A stretch of DNA of 64,000 nucleotides from Hydrogenophaga sp. SL48 (GCF_021729865.1 NZ_CP063400.1:3534001-3598000), one strand, 5' to 3'; numbered from the stretch's first letter, positions 15,963 to 26,414 are shown. Translations and numbers: made by a program. The notes: generated from the letters alone by a model not told the origin.

Positions 15963-16937
15963 ATGAACAAACGCCATTTCCTGCTGGCCGCTGCGGCCAC
16001 CACCCTCGCCCTGGGCAGCACCGCCGCCCTGGCCCAGGCCTACCCGAACAAACCCATCCGCATCGTGGTGCCCTTCCCGGCCAGCGGCACCTCCGACGTG
16101 CTGGCCCGCCTGGTCGGCCAGAAGATGAGCGAGAAGCTGGGCCAGCCGGTGGTGGTCGAGAACAAGGCCGGCAACGCCGGCAACATCGGCGCCGACCTGG
16201 TCGCCAAGTCGCCGGCCGACGGCTACACCTTCGTGCTGATGGACGTGGGCAACCTCACCATCAGCCCGGCGCTGTACAAGCTGCCGTTCGACGTGCAGAA
16301 GGACTTCGTGCCGGTGGCCATGGTCGGCTACTCCCCCCACCTGCTGGTGGTCAGCTCCAAAGTGCCGGCCAACAACATCGCCGAGTTCGTCAAGTACGCC
16401 AAGGCCAACCCCGGCAAGCTGAACTTCGCGGCCGCCGCCGGCATCGGCAGCGCCACCCACCTGGCCGGCGTGCAGTTCGCGCGCCGCAACGGCATCCAGT
16501 GGAACTACGTGCCCTACAAGGGCGGCGCCCAGGCCATGACCGACCTGGTCGGCGGCCACATGGACGTGACCTTCAACGGCATGGTCGCCACCTACCCGCA
16601 CGTCAAGGCCGGCAAGCTCAAGCTGCTGGCGGTGTCGTCGGCCAAGCGCTGGAGCGAGCTGCCCGACACACCGGCCGTGGCCGAGACCTCTCCCAACTTC
16701 CTGACCGGCAGCTGGCAAGGCCTGCTGGCGCCCGCCGGCACGCCCAAGGCCGTGGTGGACCTGGTGCACGCCGAGGTGCAGCGCATCACGGCCCTGCCCG
16801 ACGTGAAGGAAAAGCTGCAGTCCCTGGGCCTGGAGCCGTCGAACATGAGCAGCGCCGAATTCGCCGCCTGGATCAAGGCCGAGCTGCCCGAAATGGCGCA
16901 GGTCGTGCGCGAAGAAAAAATCACCCTCGAACAGTAA
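15963..16937 (+). CDS. Tripartite tricarboxylate transporter substrate-binding protein (Bug/TctC family), 1
   Basis: A 324-residue periplasmic binding protein with a signal peptide ending ALAQA. Family motifs [43 protein letters not shown] and VPYKGGAQAMTDLVGG form the carboxylate-binding loops. RBS AAAGAGA precedes the ATG. No tctA or tctB is in the window. Members bind carboxylates; the surrounding dehydratase genes suggest an aldarate or uronate ligand. Confidence 0.92.
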   Translation: MNKRHFLLAAAATTLALGSTAALAQAYPNKPIRIVVPFPASGTSDVLARLVGQKMSEKLGQPVVVENKAGNAGNIGADLVAKSPADGYTFVLMDVGNLTISPALYKLPFDVQKDFVPVAMVGYSPHLLVVSSKVPANNIAEFVKYAKANPGKLNFAAAAGIGSATHLAGVQFARRNGIQWNYVPYKGGAQAMTDLVGGHMDVTFNGMVATYPHVKAGKLKLLAVSSAKRWSELPDTPAVAETSPNFLTGSWQGLLAPAGTPKAVVDLVHAEVQRITALPDVKEKLQSLGLEPSNMSSAEFAAWIKAELPEMAQVVREEKITLEQ

Positions 16938-16955
16938 TTCAACCAGGTACCCGAC

Positions 16956-17912
16956 ATGAAAAAGTCCCTCATCACCCTGCTGGTGGCCGCCGCCACCAGC
17001 CTGCCCGCCTTCGCCTGGCCGGACAAACCCATCACCCTGGTCGTGCCCTTCCCGCCCGGCGGCTCCACCGACCTGATCGCGCGCCAGATCTCGGCCAAGC
17101 TGGGCGAGAAGCTCGGCGGCGCCACCGTCGTGGTCGAGAACAAGGCCGGCGCCACCGGCACCATCGGCGCCACCTTCGTGGCCCGCGCCCCGGCCGACGG
17201 CCACACGCTGTTCGTGTCCTCGCTGGGCCCCTTCGTGATCGCGCCGCACCTGATCAAGGTGAGCTACGACGCACTCAAGGACCTGGACCCGATCACCGTG
17301 GTGGTGCAGGCGCCCAACGTGCTGGTGGTGCCCGCCGCCTCGGCCCACAAGTCGCTGGCCGACGTGATCGCGTACCAGAAGGCCAACCCCGGCAAGATGA
17401 CCTTCGCCTCGTCGGGCAACGGCTCCAGCGACCACCTGACCGCCGAGCTGTTCTGGCAGCAGACGAACACCTCGGGCGTGCACGTGCCCTACAAGGGCGG
17501 CGGCCCGGTGATGAGCGACCTGCTGGGCAACCAGGTGGAGTCGTCGTTCATGAACATCAACACCGCCATGCCGCAGATCAAGGCCGGCAAGCTGCGCGCT
17601 CTGACCATCACCAGCGCCAAGCGCTCACCGCTGCTGCCCGATGTGCCGACGCTGGAAGAAGGCGGCGTGAAGGACGCGGGCGTGCAGTCCTGGCAGGCCG
17701 TGGCCGCGCCCAAGGGGCTGCCGGCCGACATCAAGAAGCGCGTGCACGAGGCCATCGTGTCCATCATCAAGGAGCCGGCCACCGCCACCAAGCTGACCGA
17801 CCTGGGCTTCGAGATCGTGCTGAACACGCCCGAGCAGTTCGCCGCCTTCCAGGCCAGCGAATACGCCCGCTGGCAGAAGCTCATCACCTCCCGCAACATC
17901 AAGGCGGATTGA
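16956..17912 (+). CDS. Tripartite tricarboxylate transporter substrate-binding protein (Bug/TctC family), 2
   Basis: A 318-residue paralogue of the preceding gene, 18 nt downstream. Signal peptide [20 protein letters not shown], then [47 protein letters not shown] and [16 protein letters not shown]. Seven nt separate it from gudD, so it likely serves glucarate uptake. No membrane subunits nearby. Confidence 0.92.
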   Translation: MKKSLITLLVAAATSLPAFAWPDKPITLVVPFPPGGSTDLIARQISAKLGEKLGGATVVVENKAGATGTIGATFVARAPADGHTLFVSSLGPFVIAPHLIKVSYDALKDLDPITVVVQAPNVLVVPAASAHKSLADVIAYQKANPGKMTFASSGNGSSDHLTAELFWQQTNTSGVHVPYKGGGPVMSDLLGNQVESSFMNINTAMPQIKAGKLRALTITSAKRSPLLPDVPTLEEGGVKDAGVQSWQAVAAPKGLPADIKKRVHEAIVSIIKEPATATKLTDLGFEIVLNTPEQFAAFQASEYARWQKLITSRNIKAD

Positions 17913-17919
17913 GCACGTC

Positions 17920-19245
17920 ATGACCGCACCGATCGTCCAGTCGATGCGTGTCATCCCGGTCGCTGGCCGGGACGGCATGCTGCTCAACCTCTCGGGCGCG
18001 CACGCGCCCTTCTTCACGCGCAACATCGTCATCGTCACCGACAACGCGGGCCACACCGGCCTGGGCGAGGTGCCGGGCGGCGAGAAGATCCGGCAGACGC
18101 TGGAGGACGCGCGGCCACTGGTCGAAGGCCAGACCGTCGGCAACCTGCAGGCGATCCTGAACGCCATGCGCACGAAGTTCGCCGACCGCGACAGCGGCGG
18201 GCGTGGCCTGCAGACCTTCGACCTGCGCACCACCATCCACGCCGTGACGGCCGTGGAGTCGGCTCTGCTCGACCTGATGGGGCAACACCTGGGCGTGCCG
18301 GTCGCGGCCCTGCTCGGCGAAGGCCAGCAACGCGACGCGGTGCAGATGCTGGGCTATCTGTTTTTTGTCGGCGACCGGTTGAAAACGGACCTGCCCTACG
18401 CCAGTGAGCCGGACAACGCCGATCACTGGTGCCGCTTGCGCCACGAGAAGGCCATGACCCCCGAGGCCGTGGTGCGCCTGGCCGAGGCGGCGCAAGCGCG
18501 TTACGGCTTCCAGGACTTCAAGCTCAAGGGCGGCGTGCTCAGCGGCGACGAAGAGGTCGAGGCCGTGACCGCGCTGCACCAGCGCTTCCCCGACGCGCGG
18601 GTGACACTGGACCCGAACGGCGGCTGGCTGCTGAAGGACGCGATCCGCCTGGGCGAGAAGATGCGCGGCATCGTGGCCTACGCCGAAGACCCGTGTGGCG
18701 CCGAAGACGGCTTCAGCGGCCGCGAGGTGATGGCCGAGTTCCGCCGCGCCACCGGCCTGCCCACCGCGACCAACATGGTCGCCACCGACTGGCGCCAGCT
18801 GGCCCATTCGCTGGCGCTGCAAAGCGTGGACATCCCGCTGGCCGACCCGCACTTCTGGACCATGGCCGGCTCGGTCCGCGTGGCGCAGACCTGCCGCGAC
18901 TGGGGCCTGACCTGGGGCAGCCACTCCAACAACCACTTCGACATCTCGCTGGCCATGTTCACGCACGTGGGCGCGGCCGCGCCCGGCAAGGTGACCGCCA
19001 TCGACACGCACTGGATCTGGCAGGACGGCCAGCGCCTGACCAAGGAGCCGATGAAGATCGAAGGCGGCTACGTGCAGGTGCCGAAGAAGCCCGGCCTGGG
19101 CATTGAGATCGACATGGCCGAGGTCGAGAAGGCCCACCAGCTCTACCTGCAGCACGGCCTGGGCGCGCGCGACGACGCCATGGCCATGCAGTACCTGATC
19201 CCGGGCTGGACCTTCGACAACAAGCGCCCTTGCATGGTCCGTTGA
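17920..19245 (+). CDS. gudD: Glucarate dehydratase
   Basis: Dehydrates D-glucarate (and L-idarate) to 5-keto-4-deoxyglucarate. The 441-residue protein has the canonical GudD layout: [20 protein letters not shown] start, KxK as Lys201/Lys203 in [58 protein letters not shown] with the catalytic His, and the C-terminal KRPCMVR. Product feeds KdgD. It lies between a TctC protein and a Tat-exported lactonase in a closely spaced operon. Confidence 0.95.
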   Translation: MTAPIVQSMRVIPVAGRDGMLLNLSGAHAPFFTRNIVIVTDNAGHTGLGEVPGGEKIRQTLEDARPLVEGQTVGNLQAILNAMRTKFADRDSGGRGLQTFDLRTTIHAVTAVESALLDLMGQHLGVPVAALLGEGQQRDAVQMLGYLFFVGDRLKTDLPYASEPDNADHWCRLRHEKAMTPEAVVRLAEAAQARYGFQDFKLKGGVLSGDEEVEAVTALHQRFPDARVTLDPNGGWLLKDAIRLGEKMRGIVAYAEDPCGAEDGFSGREVMAEFRRATGLPTATNMVATDWRQLAHSLALQSVDIPLADPHFWTMAGSVRVAQTCRDWGLTWGSHSNNHFDISLAMFTHVGAAAPGKVTAIDTHWIWQDGQRLTKEPMKIEGGYVQVPKKPGLGIEIDMAEVEKAHQLYLQHGLGARDDAMAMQYLIPGWTFDNKRPCMVR

Positions 19246-19285
19246 AGACGCGCCAGAACCACACGAAGAACACAAGGAGACAAAC

Positions 19286-20398
19286 ATGATCAACAAAGCC
19301 CAAGACGCCCGCCGCCAGTTCCTGAAAGCCGCCAGCGCCGCCGGCCTGGCCGCCACCGGCGCGCCCGCCTTCGCGCAGGCCTTCGCCTTCACGCCCAACC
19401 AACGCTACCCCGACCCGTCGGTGCAGATCCTCGACCCGTCGTTCGCCAAATACCGCATCTACAGCAGCACCATCGAGCAGGTGGCCACCGGCATGCGCTG
19501 GGCCGAGGGCCCGGCCTACTTCCCCGGGGCAGACGGGGCACCGGGCCACCTGCTGGTGAGCGACATCCCGAACAACCGCATCATGAAGTTCGACGAGAAG
19601 ACCGGCGCCTTCAGCGTCTTCCGCGACAAGGCCAACTGGGCCAACGGCAACACCCGCGACCGCCAGGGCCGCCTGATCACCTGCGAGCACTCGGTCACGC
19701 GCCGCGTCACCCGCACCGAGACCAACGGCAAGCTCACCGTGCTGGCCGACAGCTTCGAAGGCAAGCGCCTGAACGCGCCCAACGACGTGGTGGTCAAGAG
19801 CGACAACAGCATCTGGTTCACCGACCCGCTGTTCGGCATCAACGGCGAGTGGGAGGGCAGCCGGGCCAAGCCCGAGCAGGCCACCACCAACGTGTACCGC
19901 ATTGCCCCCGACGGCAAGCTCGGCGCCGTCATCACCGACCTCGTCAACCCCAACGGCCTGGCCTTCAGCCCCGACGAAAAGAAGCTCTACGTGGTGGAGT
20001 GGAAGGGCACGCCCAACCGCAGCATCTGGGCCTACGACGTCAACGCCGACGGCAGCGTGGCCAACAAGACCAAGCTGATCGACGCGGCCGACTTCGGCGC
20101 GCTCGACGGCTTCAAGGTGGACCGCGACGGCAACCTCTGGTGCGGCTGGGGCAGCAACGGCGCGCTGAACGCCGAGCCCAGCTACTTGAACCTCCGCAAC
20201 GTCTACGAGCTCAGGGGCAAGCCCGAAGACCTGGACGGCGTGAGGGTGTTCAGCCCCGCCGGCAAGCCACTGGCCCACATCCGCCTGCCCGAGCGCTGCG
20301 CCAACCTGTGCTTCGGTGGCCCGAAGAACAACCGCCTCTACATGGCCAGCTGCCATTCGCTGTACGCGCTCTACGTCGAATCGCACGGCGCCGTCTGA
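19286..20398 (+). CDS. Exported SMP-30/gluconolactonase/LRE family protein
   Basis: A 370-residue beta-propeller lactonase with a twin-arginine signal (ARRQFLKAASAAGLAAT, cleavage after PAFAQA), so it should act folded in the periplasm. Metal-site segments: Glu in MRWAEGPAYFPG, Asn in LNAPNDVVVKSDNSIWFTDP, Asn in LVNPNGLAFSPDE and Asp in GALDGFKVDRDGNLW. It would open aldono- or aldaro-lactones outside the cytoplasm before uptake by the TctC/TRAP systems. The RBS AAGGAGA precedes the ATG. Confidence 0.9.
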   Translation: MINKAQDARRQFLKAASAAGLAATGAPAFAQAFAFTPNQRYPDPSVQILDPSFAKYRIYSSTIEQVATGMRWAEGPAYFPGADGAPGHLLVSDIPNNRIMKFDEKTGAFSVFRDKANWANGNTRDRQGRLITCEHSVTRRVTRTETNGKLTVLADSFEGKRLNAPNDVVVKSDNSIWFTDPLFGINGEWEGSRAKPEQATTNVYRIAPDGKLGAVITDLVNPNGLAFSPDEKKLYVVEWKGTPNRSIWAYDVNADGSVANKTKLIDAADFGALDGFKVDRDGNLWCGWGSNGALNAEPSYLNLRNVYELRGKPEDLDGVRVFSPAGKPLAHIRLPERCANLCFGGPKNNRLYMASCHSLYALYVESHGAV

Positions 20399-20438
20399 CC
20401 CTTCTCCGTCTGATCTCTCTTTCTGCTTTCGCCACCGC

Positions 20439-21398
20439 ATGACCGCCCCCGCTGCTCCCCGCGCCGTGATCCTGCAGATCGGCCCCCTGATGCCCGCGCT
20501 GGACGCCACGCTGCGCGACCACCACGAGGTGCTGCCCGCGCAGGCCCTGACCGCCGACGCGCCCCTGGCGAACGCCGCCGACGCCGCGCGCGTGACCGCG
20601 GTGGTGACCTCGGCGCCCGTGGGCGTGCCGGCCGCGTGGCTGCCGCAGTTGCCCGCGCTGAACGTGGTGTCGTCCTTCGGCGTGGGTCTGGACCAGCTGC
20701 CGCTGGCCGACTGCCGCGCGCGCGGCCTGCCGGTGGGCTACACGCCCGACGTGCTCAACGACTGTGTGGCCGACCTCGCCATGGGCCTGCTGATCGACGG
20801 TGCGCGCCGCATCGCCGCGGCCGACCGCTTCGTGCGGCGCGGCGACTGGCTGCAGGGCCGCTTCCCGCTCGCCACCAAGGTGAGCGGCAAGCGCCTGGGC
20901 ATCGTGGGCCTGGGCCGCATCGGCCAGGCCGTGGCGCGGCGCGCGGCCGGCTTCGACATGGACATCGCCTACACCAAGCGCCGCCCGGCCGAGGGCGTGG
21001 GCTGGCGCCACGAGCCTTCGCTGCTCGCGCTCGCACAGTGGGCCGACTTCCTGGTGCTCACCGTGGCCGGCGGCGCCGACACCCGCCACCTGGTCAACGC
21101 CGAGGTGCTGCGCGCCCTGGGCCCCCACGGCCTGCTGGTGAACGTGGCGCGCGGCAGCGTGGTGGACCAGGCCGCGCTGATCGCCTGCCTGCACAGCGGT
21201 GAGCTGGGCGGTGCCGCGCTCGACGTGTTCGACGACGAACCGCGCGTGCCCCAGGCCCTGATCGACATGGAACAGGTGGTGCTGGCCCCGCACATGGCCA
21301 GCGGCACGCTCGACACGCGCCAGGCCATGGCCGACCTCACGCTCGCCAACCTGCGCGCCGGCCTGGCCGGTGAACCGCTGCCCTCGCCGGCCCCCTGA
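20439..21398 (+). CDS. D-isomer specific 2-hydroxyacid dehydrogenase
   Basis: A 319-residue NAD(P)H-dependent reductase of the hydroxypyruvate/glyoxylate reductase type. Cofactor motif [20 protein letters not shown], substrate loop [20 protein letters not shown], catalytic Arg in [13 protein letters not shown], Glu in [10 protein letters not shown] and His in [13 protein letters not shown] at 20439 is the first start consistent with the domain. The substrate in this pathway is not clear; tartronate semialdehyde or hydroxypyruvate reduction is possible. Confidence 0.9.
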   Translation: MTAPAAPRAVILQIGPLMPALDATLRDHHEVLPAQALTADAPLANAADAARVTAVVTSAPVGVPAAWLPQLPALNVVSSFGVGLDQLPLADCRARGLPVGYTPDVLNDCVADLAMGLLIDGARRIAAADRFVRRGDWLQGRFPLATKVSGKRLGIVGLGRIGQAVARRAAGFDMDIAYTKRRPAEGVGWRHEPSLLALAQWADFLVLTVAGGADTRHLVNAEVLRALGPHGLLVNVARGSVVDQAALIACLHSGELGGAALDVFDDEPRVPQALIDMEQVVLAPHMASGTLDTRQAMADLTLANLRAGLAGEPLPSPAP

Positions 21399-21421
21399 CC
21401 TTTCCACCCGACGCACCCGCC

Positions 21422-22969
21422 ATGGACACCCCCGCCCCCCGCACCATCCGCATCCACCCCGCCGACAACGTGGCGGTGGTCGTCAACCAGGGCGGCCTGC
21501 CCGCAGGCACCGCCCTGCCCGGCGGGCCCACGCTGGTGCAGACGGTGCCCCAGGGCCACAAGGTCGCGCTGACCGACCTGCCGGCCGGCAGCGCCGTGCG
21601 CCGCTACAACGTGGTGATCGGCCACACGGCGGTGGACATTCCCGCCGGCGGCTGGGTCAACGAACAGCGGCTGGTGATGCCCGAAGCGGTGTCGCTGCAG
21701 GGCCTGCCCGCGCCCACACCGCCGGCCGATCTGCCGCCGCTGGACGGATACACCTTTGAGGGCTACCGCAACGCCGACGGCAGCGTGGGCACGCGCAACC
21801 TGCTGGCCATCACCACCACCGTGCAGTGCGTGGCCGGGGTGCTGGACGTGGCGGTGGAGCGCATCAAGACCGAGCTTCTGCCGCTCTACCCCAACGTGGA
21901 CGGCGTGGTGGGCCTGGAGCACACCTACGGCTGCGGCGTCGCCATCGATGCGCCCGACGCCATCATCCCCATCCGCACCCTGCGCAACATCGCGAGCAAC
22001 CCCAACTTCGGCGGCGAGGTCATGGTGCTGAGCCTGGGCTGCGAGAAGCTGCAGCCCGAGCGCCTGCTGCCGCCGGGGGCCATCCCGATCAGCGACCAGC
22101 GCGGCAGCGAGCTCGACGTGGTCACGCTGCAGGACGAGGCGCACGTGGGCTTCATGTCCATGATCGACAGCATCCTTCGGCAAGCGCGCGTGCACCTGGA
22201 GCGCCTGAACCGGCGCCAGCGCGAAACCTGCCCGGCCTCCGACCTGGTGGTGGGCGTGCAGTGCGGCGGCAGCGACGCGTTTTCCGGCGTCACGGCCAAC
22301 CCCGCGGTGGGCCACGCCACCGACCTGCTGGTGCGCGCCGGCGCGACCGTGATGTTCAGCGAGAACACCGAGGTGCGCGACGCGGTGGACCAGCTCACGC
22401 GCCGCGCAGCGACGCAGGACGTGGCCGACGCGATCGTGCGCGAGCTCGGCTGGTACGACGCCTACCTGGCGCGCGGCCAGGCCGACCGCAGCGCCAACAC
22501 CACGCCCGGCAACAAGAAGGGCGGCCTCTCGAACATCGTCGAGAAGGCCATGGGCTCCATCGTCAAGAGCGGCAACGGCCCGATCCACGGCGTGATCGCC
22601 CCGGGCGAAAAGGTGACACAGAAGGGCCTGGTCTTCGCCGCCACGCCCGCCAGCGACTTCATCTGCGGCACGCTGCAGCTCGCCGCCGGCATGAACCTGC
22701 ACATCTTCACCACCGGCCGCGGCACGCCCTACGGCCTGGCCGAGTGCCCGGTGATCAAGGTCGCCACGCGCGACGACCTCGCGCGGCGCTGGCACGACCT
22801 GATGGACCTGAACGCCGGGCAGATCGCGAGCGGCGATGCCACGATCGAGAGCGTGGGCCAGGCACTCTTCGAGCTGATGCTCGCGGTGGCCAGCGGCCAG
22901 AAGACCTGGGCCGAGCGCTGGAAGCTGCACAACGCGCTGGTGCTGTTCAACCCGGCGCCGATCACATGA
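21422..22969 (+). CDS. garD: Galactarate dehydratase (UxaA/GarD family)
   Basis: Dehydrates galactarate to 5-keto-4-deoxyglucarate. The 515-residue protein has the N-terminal SAF-like domain (about 1-95, ending [11 protein letters not shown]) and the C-terminal dehydratase domain with [71 protein letters not shown] and [16 protein letters not shown]. Iron-ligand type Cys residues are in YGCG, LGCE and VQCGG. Follows the hydroxyacid dehydrogenase by 23 nt. Galactarate specificity, rather than altronate, is inferred from length and neighbours. Confidence 0.9.
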   Translation: MDTPAPRTIRIHPADNVAVVVNQGGLPAGTALPGGPTLVQTVPQGHKVALTDLPAGSAVRRYNVVIGHTAVDIPAGGWVNEQRLVMPEAVSLQGLPAPTPPADLPPLDGYTFEGYRNADGSVGTRNLLAITTTVQCVAGVLDVAVERIKTELLPLYPNVDGVVGLEHTYGCGVAIDAPDAIIPIRTLRNIASNPNFGGEVMVLSLGCEKLQPERLLPPGAIPISDQRGSELDVVTLQDEAHVGFMSMIDSILRQARVHLERLNRRQRETCPASDLVVGVQCGGSDAFSGVTANPAVGHATDLLVRAGATVMFSENTEVRDAVDQLTRRAATQDVADAIVRELGWYDAYLARGQADRSANTTPGNKKGGLSNIVEKAMGSIVKSGNGPIHGVIAPGEKVTQKGLVFAATPASDFICGTLQLAAGMNLHIFTTGRGTPYGLAECPVIKVATRDDLARRWHDLMDLNAGQIASGDATIESVGQALFELMLAVASGQKTWAERWKLHNALVLFNPAPIT

Positions 22970-23055
22970 CCCCCCCCCGCGCCGCTTCGCGTCACCCCCC
23001 AAGGGGGGCGGCACTGGCCGTCCGGCGGAGCCGGCCCGGCGGTGCCCTGGGTGCC
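22970..23055 (+). repeat. 3' intergenic element, copy 4 (after garD)
   Basis: Starts directly after the garD stop, same orientation. Nearly identical to the arms of the 60692-60991 inverted repeat apart from a few substitutions, so this subtype (GGCACTGGCCGTC variant) occurs at least three times here. Confidence 0.75.
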
Positions 23056-23173
23056 GCTGTCTCGTGCGGAGGGGTCGCGCTACGGCCCTATCAAGGACCA
23101 AGAATCGACACTGTTTTCCCTTGAAGCCGGCGACACGACCGGCGACTCTTTCCATCCACCACGGAGACACACC

Positions 23174-24154
23174 ATGAACCACCGCCGACAACTGATCGCC
23201 GCATCCGCACTGGCCGCTTTGGGCACCGCCCTGCCCCAACTCGCCCTGGCCCAGAGCGACTACCCGAACAAACCCATCAAGATCATCGTGGCCTTCCCGC
23301 CCGGGGGCACCAGCGACGTGATGGGCCGCATGGTGGCCGAGCCGCTGGCCAAGGCGCTGGGCCAGCCGGTCGTGATCGAGAACGTGGGCGGCGCGGGCGG
23401 TGTGATCGGCACCGAGCGCGGTTCCAAGGCGCCCGCCGACGGCTACACCCTCATCCAGACCGGCGTCGGCCAGAACGCCGTGGCCCACGGCCTGGACCCC
23501 AACCTCAAGTACGACTCGGTCAAGGACTTCATCCACATCAGCCACGTGCACAGCGGCCCCAACGTGCTGGTGGTCAACGCCAGCCAGCCCTACAAGACCC
23601 TGGCCGACCTGGTGAAGGCCGCCAAGGCCAACCCCGGCAAGCTCGACTACGGCTACACCCACGCGGCCTCGGGCCACATGGCGATGGAGCTGTTCAAGCA
23701 GACGGCCGGCATCTTCATGACCGGCATCCCCTACCGCGGCGGCGGCCCGATGATGAGCGCGCTGCTGGGCAACGAGATCCCGATGATGTTCATCAACCAG
23801 GACGTGGCCCTGCCCCACATCAAGGCCGGCAAGCTGCGCCCGCTGGCCGTCTCCAGCCTGCAGCGCAACTCGCTGTATCCGGACGTGCCCACCGTCGCCG
23901 AATCCGGCTACCCCGGCTTCGAGGCGCTGAGCTGGTCCGGCATGTCGGTGCCCAAGGGCACGCCCGCGCCGGTGGTGGCCAAGCTCGAAGCCGCGTTCAA
24001 GGAAGTCATGTCCTCGCCCGCCATCAGGCAGAAGATGGAGAGCACCGGCTTCGTGGTGCCGGTGCAGGGCTCCAAGCCCTACACGGACTTCGTCGCCAGC
24101 GAGCTGCCGCGCTGGACCCAGGTGATCAAGACCGCCGGCATCAAGCCGCAATAA
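23174..24154 (+). CDS. Tripartite tricarboxylate transporter substrate-binding protein (Bug/TctC family), 3
   Basis: A 326-residue periplasmic binding protein. ATG at 23174 follows ACGGAGACAC; signal peptide MNHRRQLIAASALAALGTAL cleaved after LALA. Motifs DYPNKPIKIIVAFPPGGTSD, VVIENVGGAGGVIGTERG, APADGYTL and IPYRGGGPMMSALLGNE. Third orphan TctC-type protein of the island; it sits 19 nt before the talarate/galactarate dehydratase gene, suggesting a related ligand. Confidence 0.92.
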   Translation: MNHRRQLIAASALAALGTALPQLALAQSDYPNKPIKIIVAFPPGGTSDVMGRMVAEPLAKALGQPVVIENVGGAGGVIGTERGSKAPADGYTLIQTGVGQNAVAHGLDPNLKYDSVKDFIHISHVHSGPNVLVVNASQPYKTLADLVKAAKANPGKLDYGYTHAASGHMAMELFKQTAGIFMTGIPYRGGGPMMSALLGNEIPMMFINQDVALPHIKAGKLRPLAVSSLQRNSLYPDVPTVAESGYPGFEALSWSGMSVPKGTPAPVVAKLEAAFKEVMSSPAIRQKMESTGFVVPVQGSKPYTDFVASELPRWTQVIKTAGIKPQ

Positions 24155-24173
24155 GCCCAGGAGCTGCCCGCCC

Positions 24174-25310
24174 ATGAGCCCGCCCGCCGACCGCATCGCC
24201 TGGATGCGCATCTCCTCGTGTTTCCTGCCCCTGGCCCACCCGATCAGCGACGCCAAGGTGCTGACCGGGCGCCAGAAGCCCATGACCGAGATCGCGATGC
24301 TGTTCGTCGAACTGCAGACCGAGCAAGGCCATGAGGGCCTGGGCCTGAGCTACAGCAAGCGGGCCGGCGGGCCGGGGCAGTTCGCGCACGCGCAGGAGAT
24401 CGCGCCCGCCCTGATCGGCGAAGACCCGAACGACATCGCGCGCCTGTGGGACAAGCTGTGCTGGGCTGGGGCGTCTGCCGGGCGCAGCGGCCTGGCCACC
24501 CAGGCCATCGGCGCGTTCGACGTGGCGCTGTGGGATGTGAAGGCGCGGCGCGCGAACCTGTCGCTGGCCAAGCTGCTGGGCGCGCACCGCGAGTCCGTGC
24601 GCTGCTACAACACCTCGGGCGGTTTCCTGCACACGCCCATCGACCAGCTCAAGGTCAACGCCGCGGCCTCGGTGGCGCGAGGCATCGGCGGCATCAAGCT
24701 CAAGGTGGGCCAGCCCGACGGCCGCATCGACATGCAGCGCGTGCAGGCCGTGCGCGAGCACCTGGGTGACGGCGTGCCGCTGATGGTGGACGCCAACCAG
24801 CAGTGGGACCGCCCCACGGCGCAGCGCATGTGCCGCGCGCTCGAAGGTTTCCACCTGGTGTGGATCGAGGAGCCGCTGGACGCCTACGACCACGAGGGCC
24901 ACGCCGCGCTGGCCTTGCAGTTCGACACCCCGATCGCCACCGGCGAGATGCTGACCAGCGCCGGCGAACACTGGGACCTGATCCGCCATCGCGCGGCCGA
25001 TTACCTGATGCCCGACGGCCCGCGCGTCGGCGGCATCACGCCCTTCCTGAAGGTGGCCGGCCTCGCCCACCACGCGGGCCTGATGCTGGCGCCGCACTTC
25101 GCGATGGAGCTGCACGTGCACCTGGCCGCGGCCTACCCGACCGAGCCCTGGGTCGAACACTTCGAGTGGCTGGAGCCGCTGTTCAACGAGCGCATTCAGA
25201 TCGCCAACGGCCGCATGCTCGTGCCCACGCGGCCCGGCCTGGGCCTGTCGCTGAGCGAGCAGGCGCGCGGCTGGACACGCGAGCGGGTGGAAGTGGGCCA
25301 GCGGGTGTGA
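24174..25310 (+). CDS. L-talarate/galactarate dehydratase
   Basis: A 378-residue mandelate-racemase-group enzyme. The sequence closely follows the Salmonella TalrD/GalrD enzyme: DRIAWMRISSCFLPLAHPIS, DAKVLTGRQKP, SYSKRAGGPGQFAHA, CYNTSGGFLHTPIDQ, catalytic Lys175/Lys177 in GGIKLKVGQ, MVDANQQWDR, WIEEPLDAYD, ATGEMLTS and APHFAMELHVHL with the catalytic His. It would give a second route from galactarate (or L-talarate) into 5-keto-4-deoxyglucarate. Confidence 0.9.
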   Translation: MSPPADRIAWMRISSCFLPLAHPISDAKVLTGRQKPMTEIAMLFVELQTEQGHEGLGLSYSKRAGGPGQFAHAQEIAPALIGEDPNDIARLWDKLCWAGASAGRSGLATQAIGAFDVALWDVKARRANLSLAKLLGAHRESVRCYNTSGGFLHTPIDQLKVNAAASVARGIGGIKLKVGQPDGRIDMQRVQAVREHLGDGVPLMVDANQQWDRPTAQRMCRALEGFHLVWIEEPLDAYDHEGHAALALQFDTPIATGEMLTSAGEHWDLIRHRAADYLMPDGPRVGGITPFLKVAGLAHHAGLMLAPHFAMELHVHLAAAYPTEPWVEHFEWLEPLFNERIQIANGRMLVPTRPGLGLSLSEQARGWTRERVEVGQRV

Positions 25311-25330
25311 CGCCGGGGTTGAACACGGAC

Positions 25331-26395
25331 ATGGACCTCCGACTGGACCCGCAGCGTTTCTTCGGTGAAGTCGGTGGTGAGCCGGTCGCGCTGTTCCGCC
25401 TGCGCCACGCCAGTGGCATGGAAGTGGCGGTCTGCAACCTGGGCGCCAAGGTGCTGCAGATCCTGGTGCCCGACCGCCACGGTGTGCTGGGCGACGTGGC
25501 GCTGGGTTACGACAGCCTCACCGCGCTGCAGGCCGGCGCGCCGTCCATGGGCGCGTTCATCGGCCGCTACGCCGGCCGCATCGGCCAGGCGCGCTACACG
25601 CTGGACGGCACCGCCTACCCGCTGCAAGCCAACGCCGGTCCACACGCCATCCACGGTGGGCCGAACGGTTCGCGCCACCGCGTGTTTTCGGCCCACCAGG
25701 ACGCGCCCGACCAGCTCACGCTGCGGCTGCGCTTCGAACCGTCGAACGATGGCCACCCGGGCATCCTGGACCTGACGCTGAGCTACCGCCTCACCGACGA
25801 CCACGCGCTGGTGGTGGAGCACGAAGCGGTTGCGGTCTGCAACGCCAGCCCGGCCTCGCCGGCCAGCTTCACGCCGCACATCTTCTTCAACCTCGACGGC
25901 TTCGGCCGCCCCATCGACGGCCACGGGCTGATGGTCCGCGCCAGCGCGTGCCTGGTCGCCGACGCCGACAACGTGGCCACGGGTGCCCTCGCGCCGCTCG
26001 ATGGTCACCCGCTGGACCTTCGCTCACCGCGCCGGCTGGGTGGCGCGGCGCCCGGCGAGCCCCCGCTGGTGATCGACCACGCCTACCGGCTGACCGCCGG
26101 CGGCACCGACGACGAGCGCCTGTGCGCCACGCTGAGCAGCGAAGCCAGCGGCCGCACGCTGCAGGTCTGGACCACCGAGCCGGTGCTGCAGGTCTACACC
26201 GCCGACCCGCTGGGCACGGGCGCGGTGCCCGACGTGGGCAAGCACGGCGTGGTGCACCGGCCCCGCGCCGGCATTTGTCTGGAGCCGCAGCAGTACCCCA
26301 ACGCCATGAACTGCCCGGCGTTTCCGCTCAAGCGGGTGTCGGTCGGGCGACCGTACTGGGCGCGCACGGTCTACCGGTTTGGCGTGACGCCCTGA
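25331..26395 (+). CDS. galM: Aldose 1-epimerase (galactose mutarotase family)
   Basis: A 354-residue beta-sandwich enzyme interconverting alpha and beta anomers of aldoses. Visible: FIGRYAGRIGQARYTLDG (Arg of the active site), GPHAIHGGPNGSRHRVF with the conserved His, FTPHIFFNLDG with the catalytic His, and Glu in GICLEPQQYPNAMNCPAFP. At the end of the island it may supply the anomer used by uronate dehydrogenase. ATG at 25331 lies 20 nt after the preceding stop. Confidence 0.92.
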   Translation: MDLRLDPQRFFGEVGGEPVALFRLRHASGMEVAVCNLGAKVLQILVPDRHGVLGDVALGYDSLTALQAGAPSMGAFIGRYAGRIGQARYTLDGTAYPLQANAGPHAIHGGPNGSRHRVFSAHQDAPDQLTLRLRFEPSNDGHPGILDLTLSYRLTDDHALVVEHEAVAVCNASPASPASFTPHIFFNLDGFGRPIDGHGLMVRASACLVADADNVATGALAPLDGHPLDLRSPRRLGGAAPGEPPLVIDHAYRLTAGGTDDERLCATLSSEASGRTLQVWTTEPVLQVYTADPLGTGAVPDVGKHGVVHRPRAGICLEPQQYPNAMNCPAFPLKRVSVGRPYWARTVYRFGVTP

Positions 26396-26414
26396 CGCGC
26401 GCGGGGGGGATTCC

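Noticed and set aside
20969..24283. 1104-codon open frame on the minus strand opposite garD and the third TctC gene
   Set aside because: High GC and codon bias of the plus-strand genes keep the antisense frame open; the translation is His/Gly/Arg-rich without domains, and four well-recognised genes lie on the other strand.
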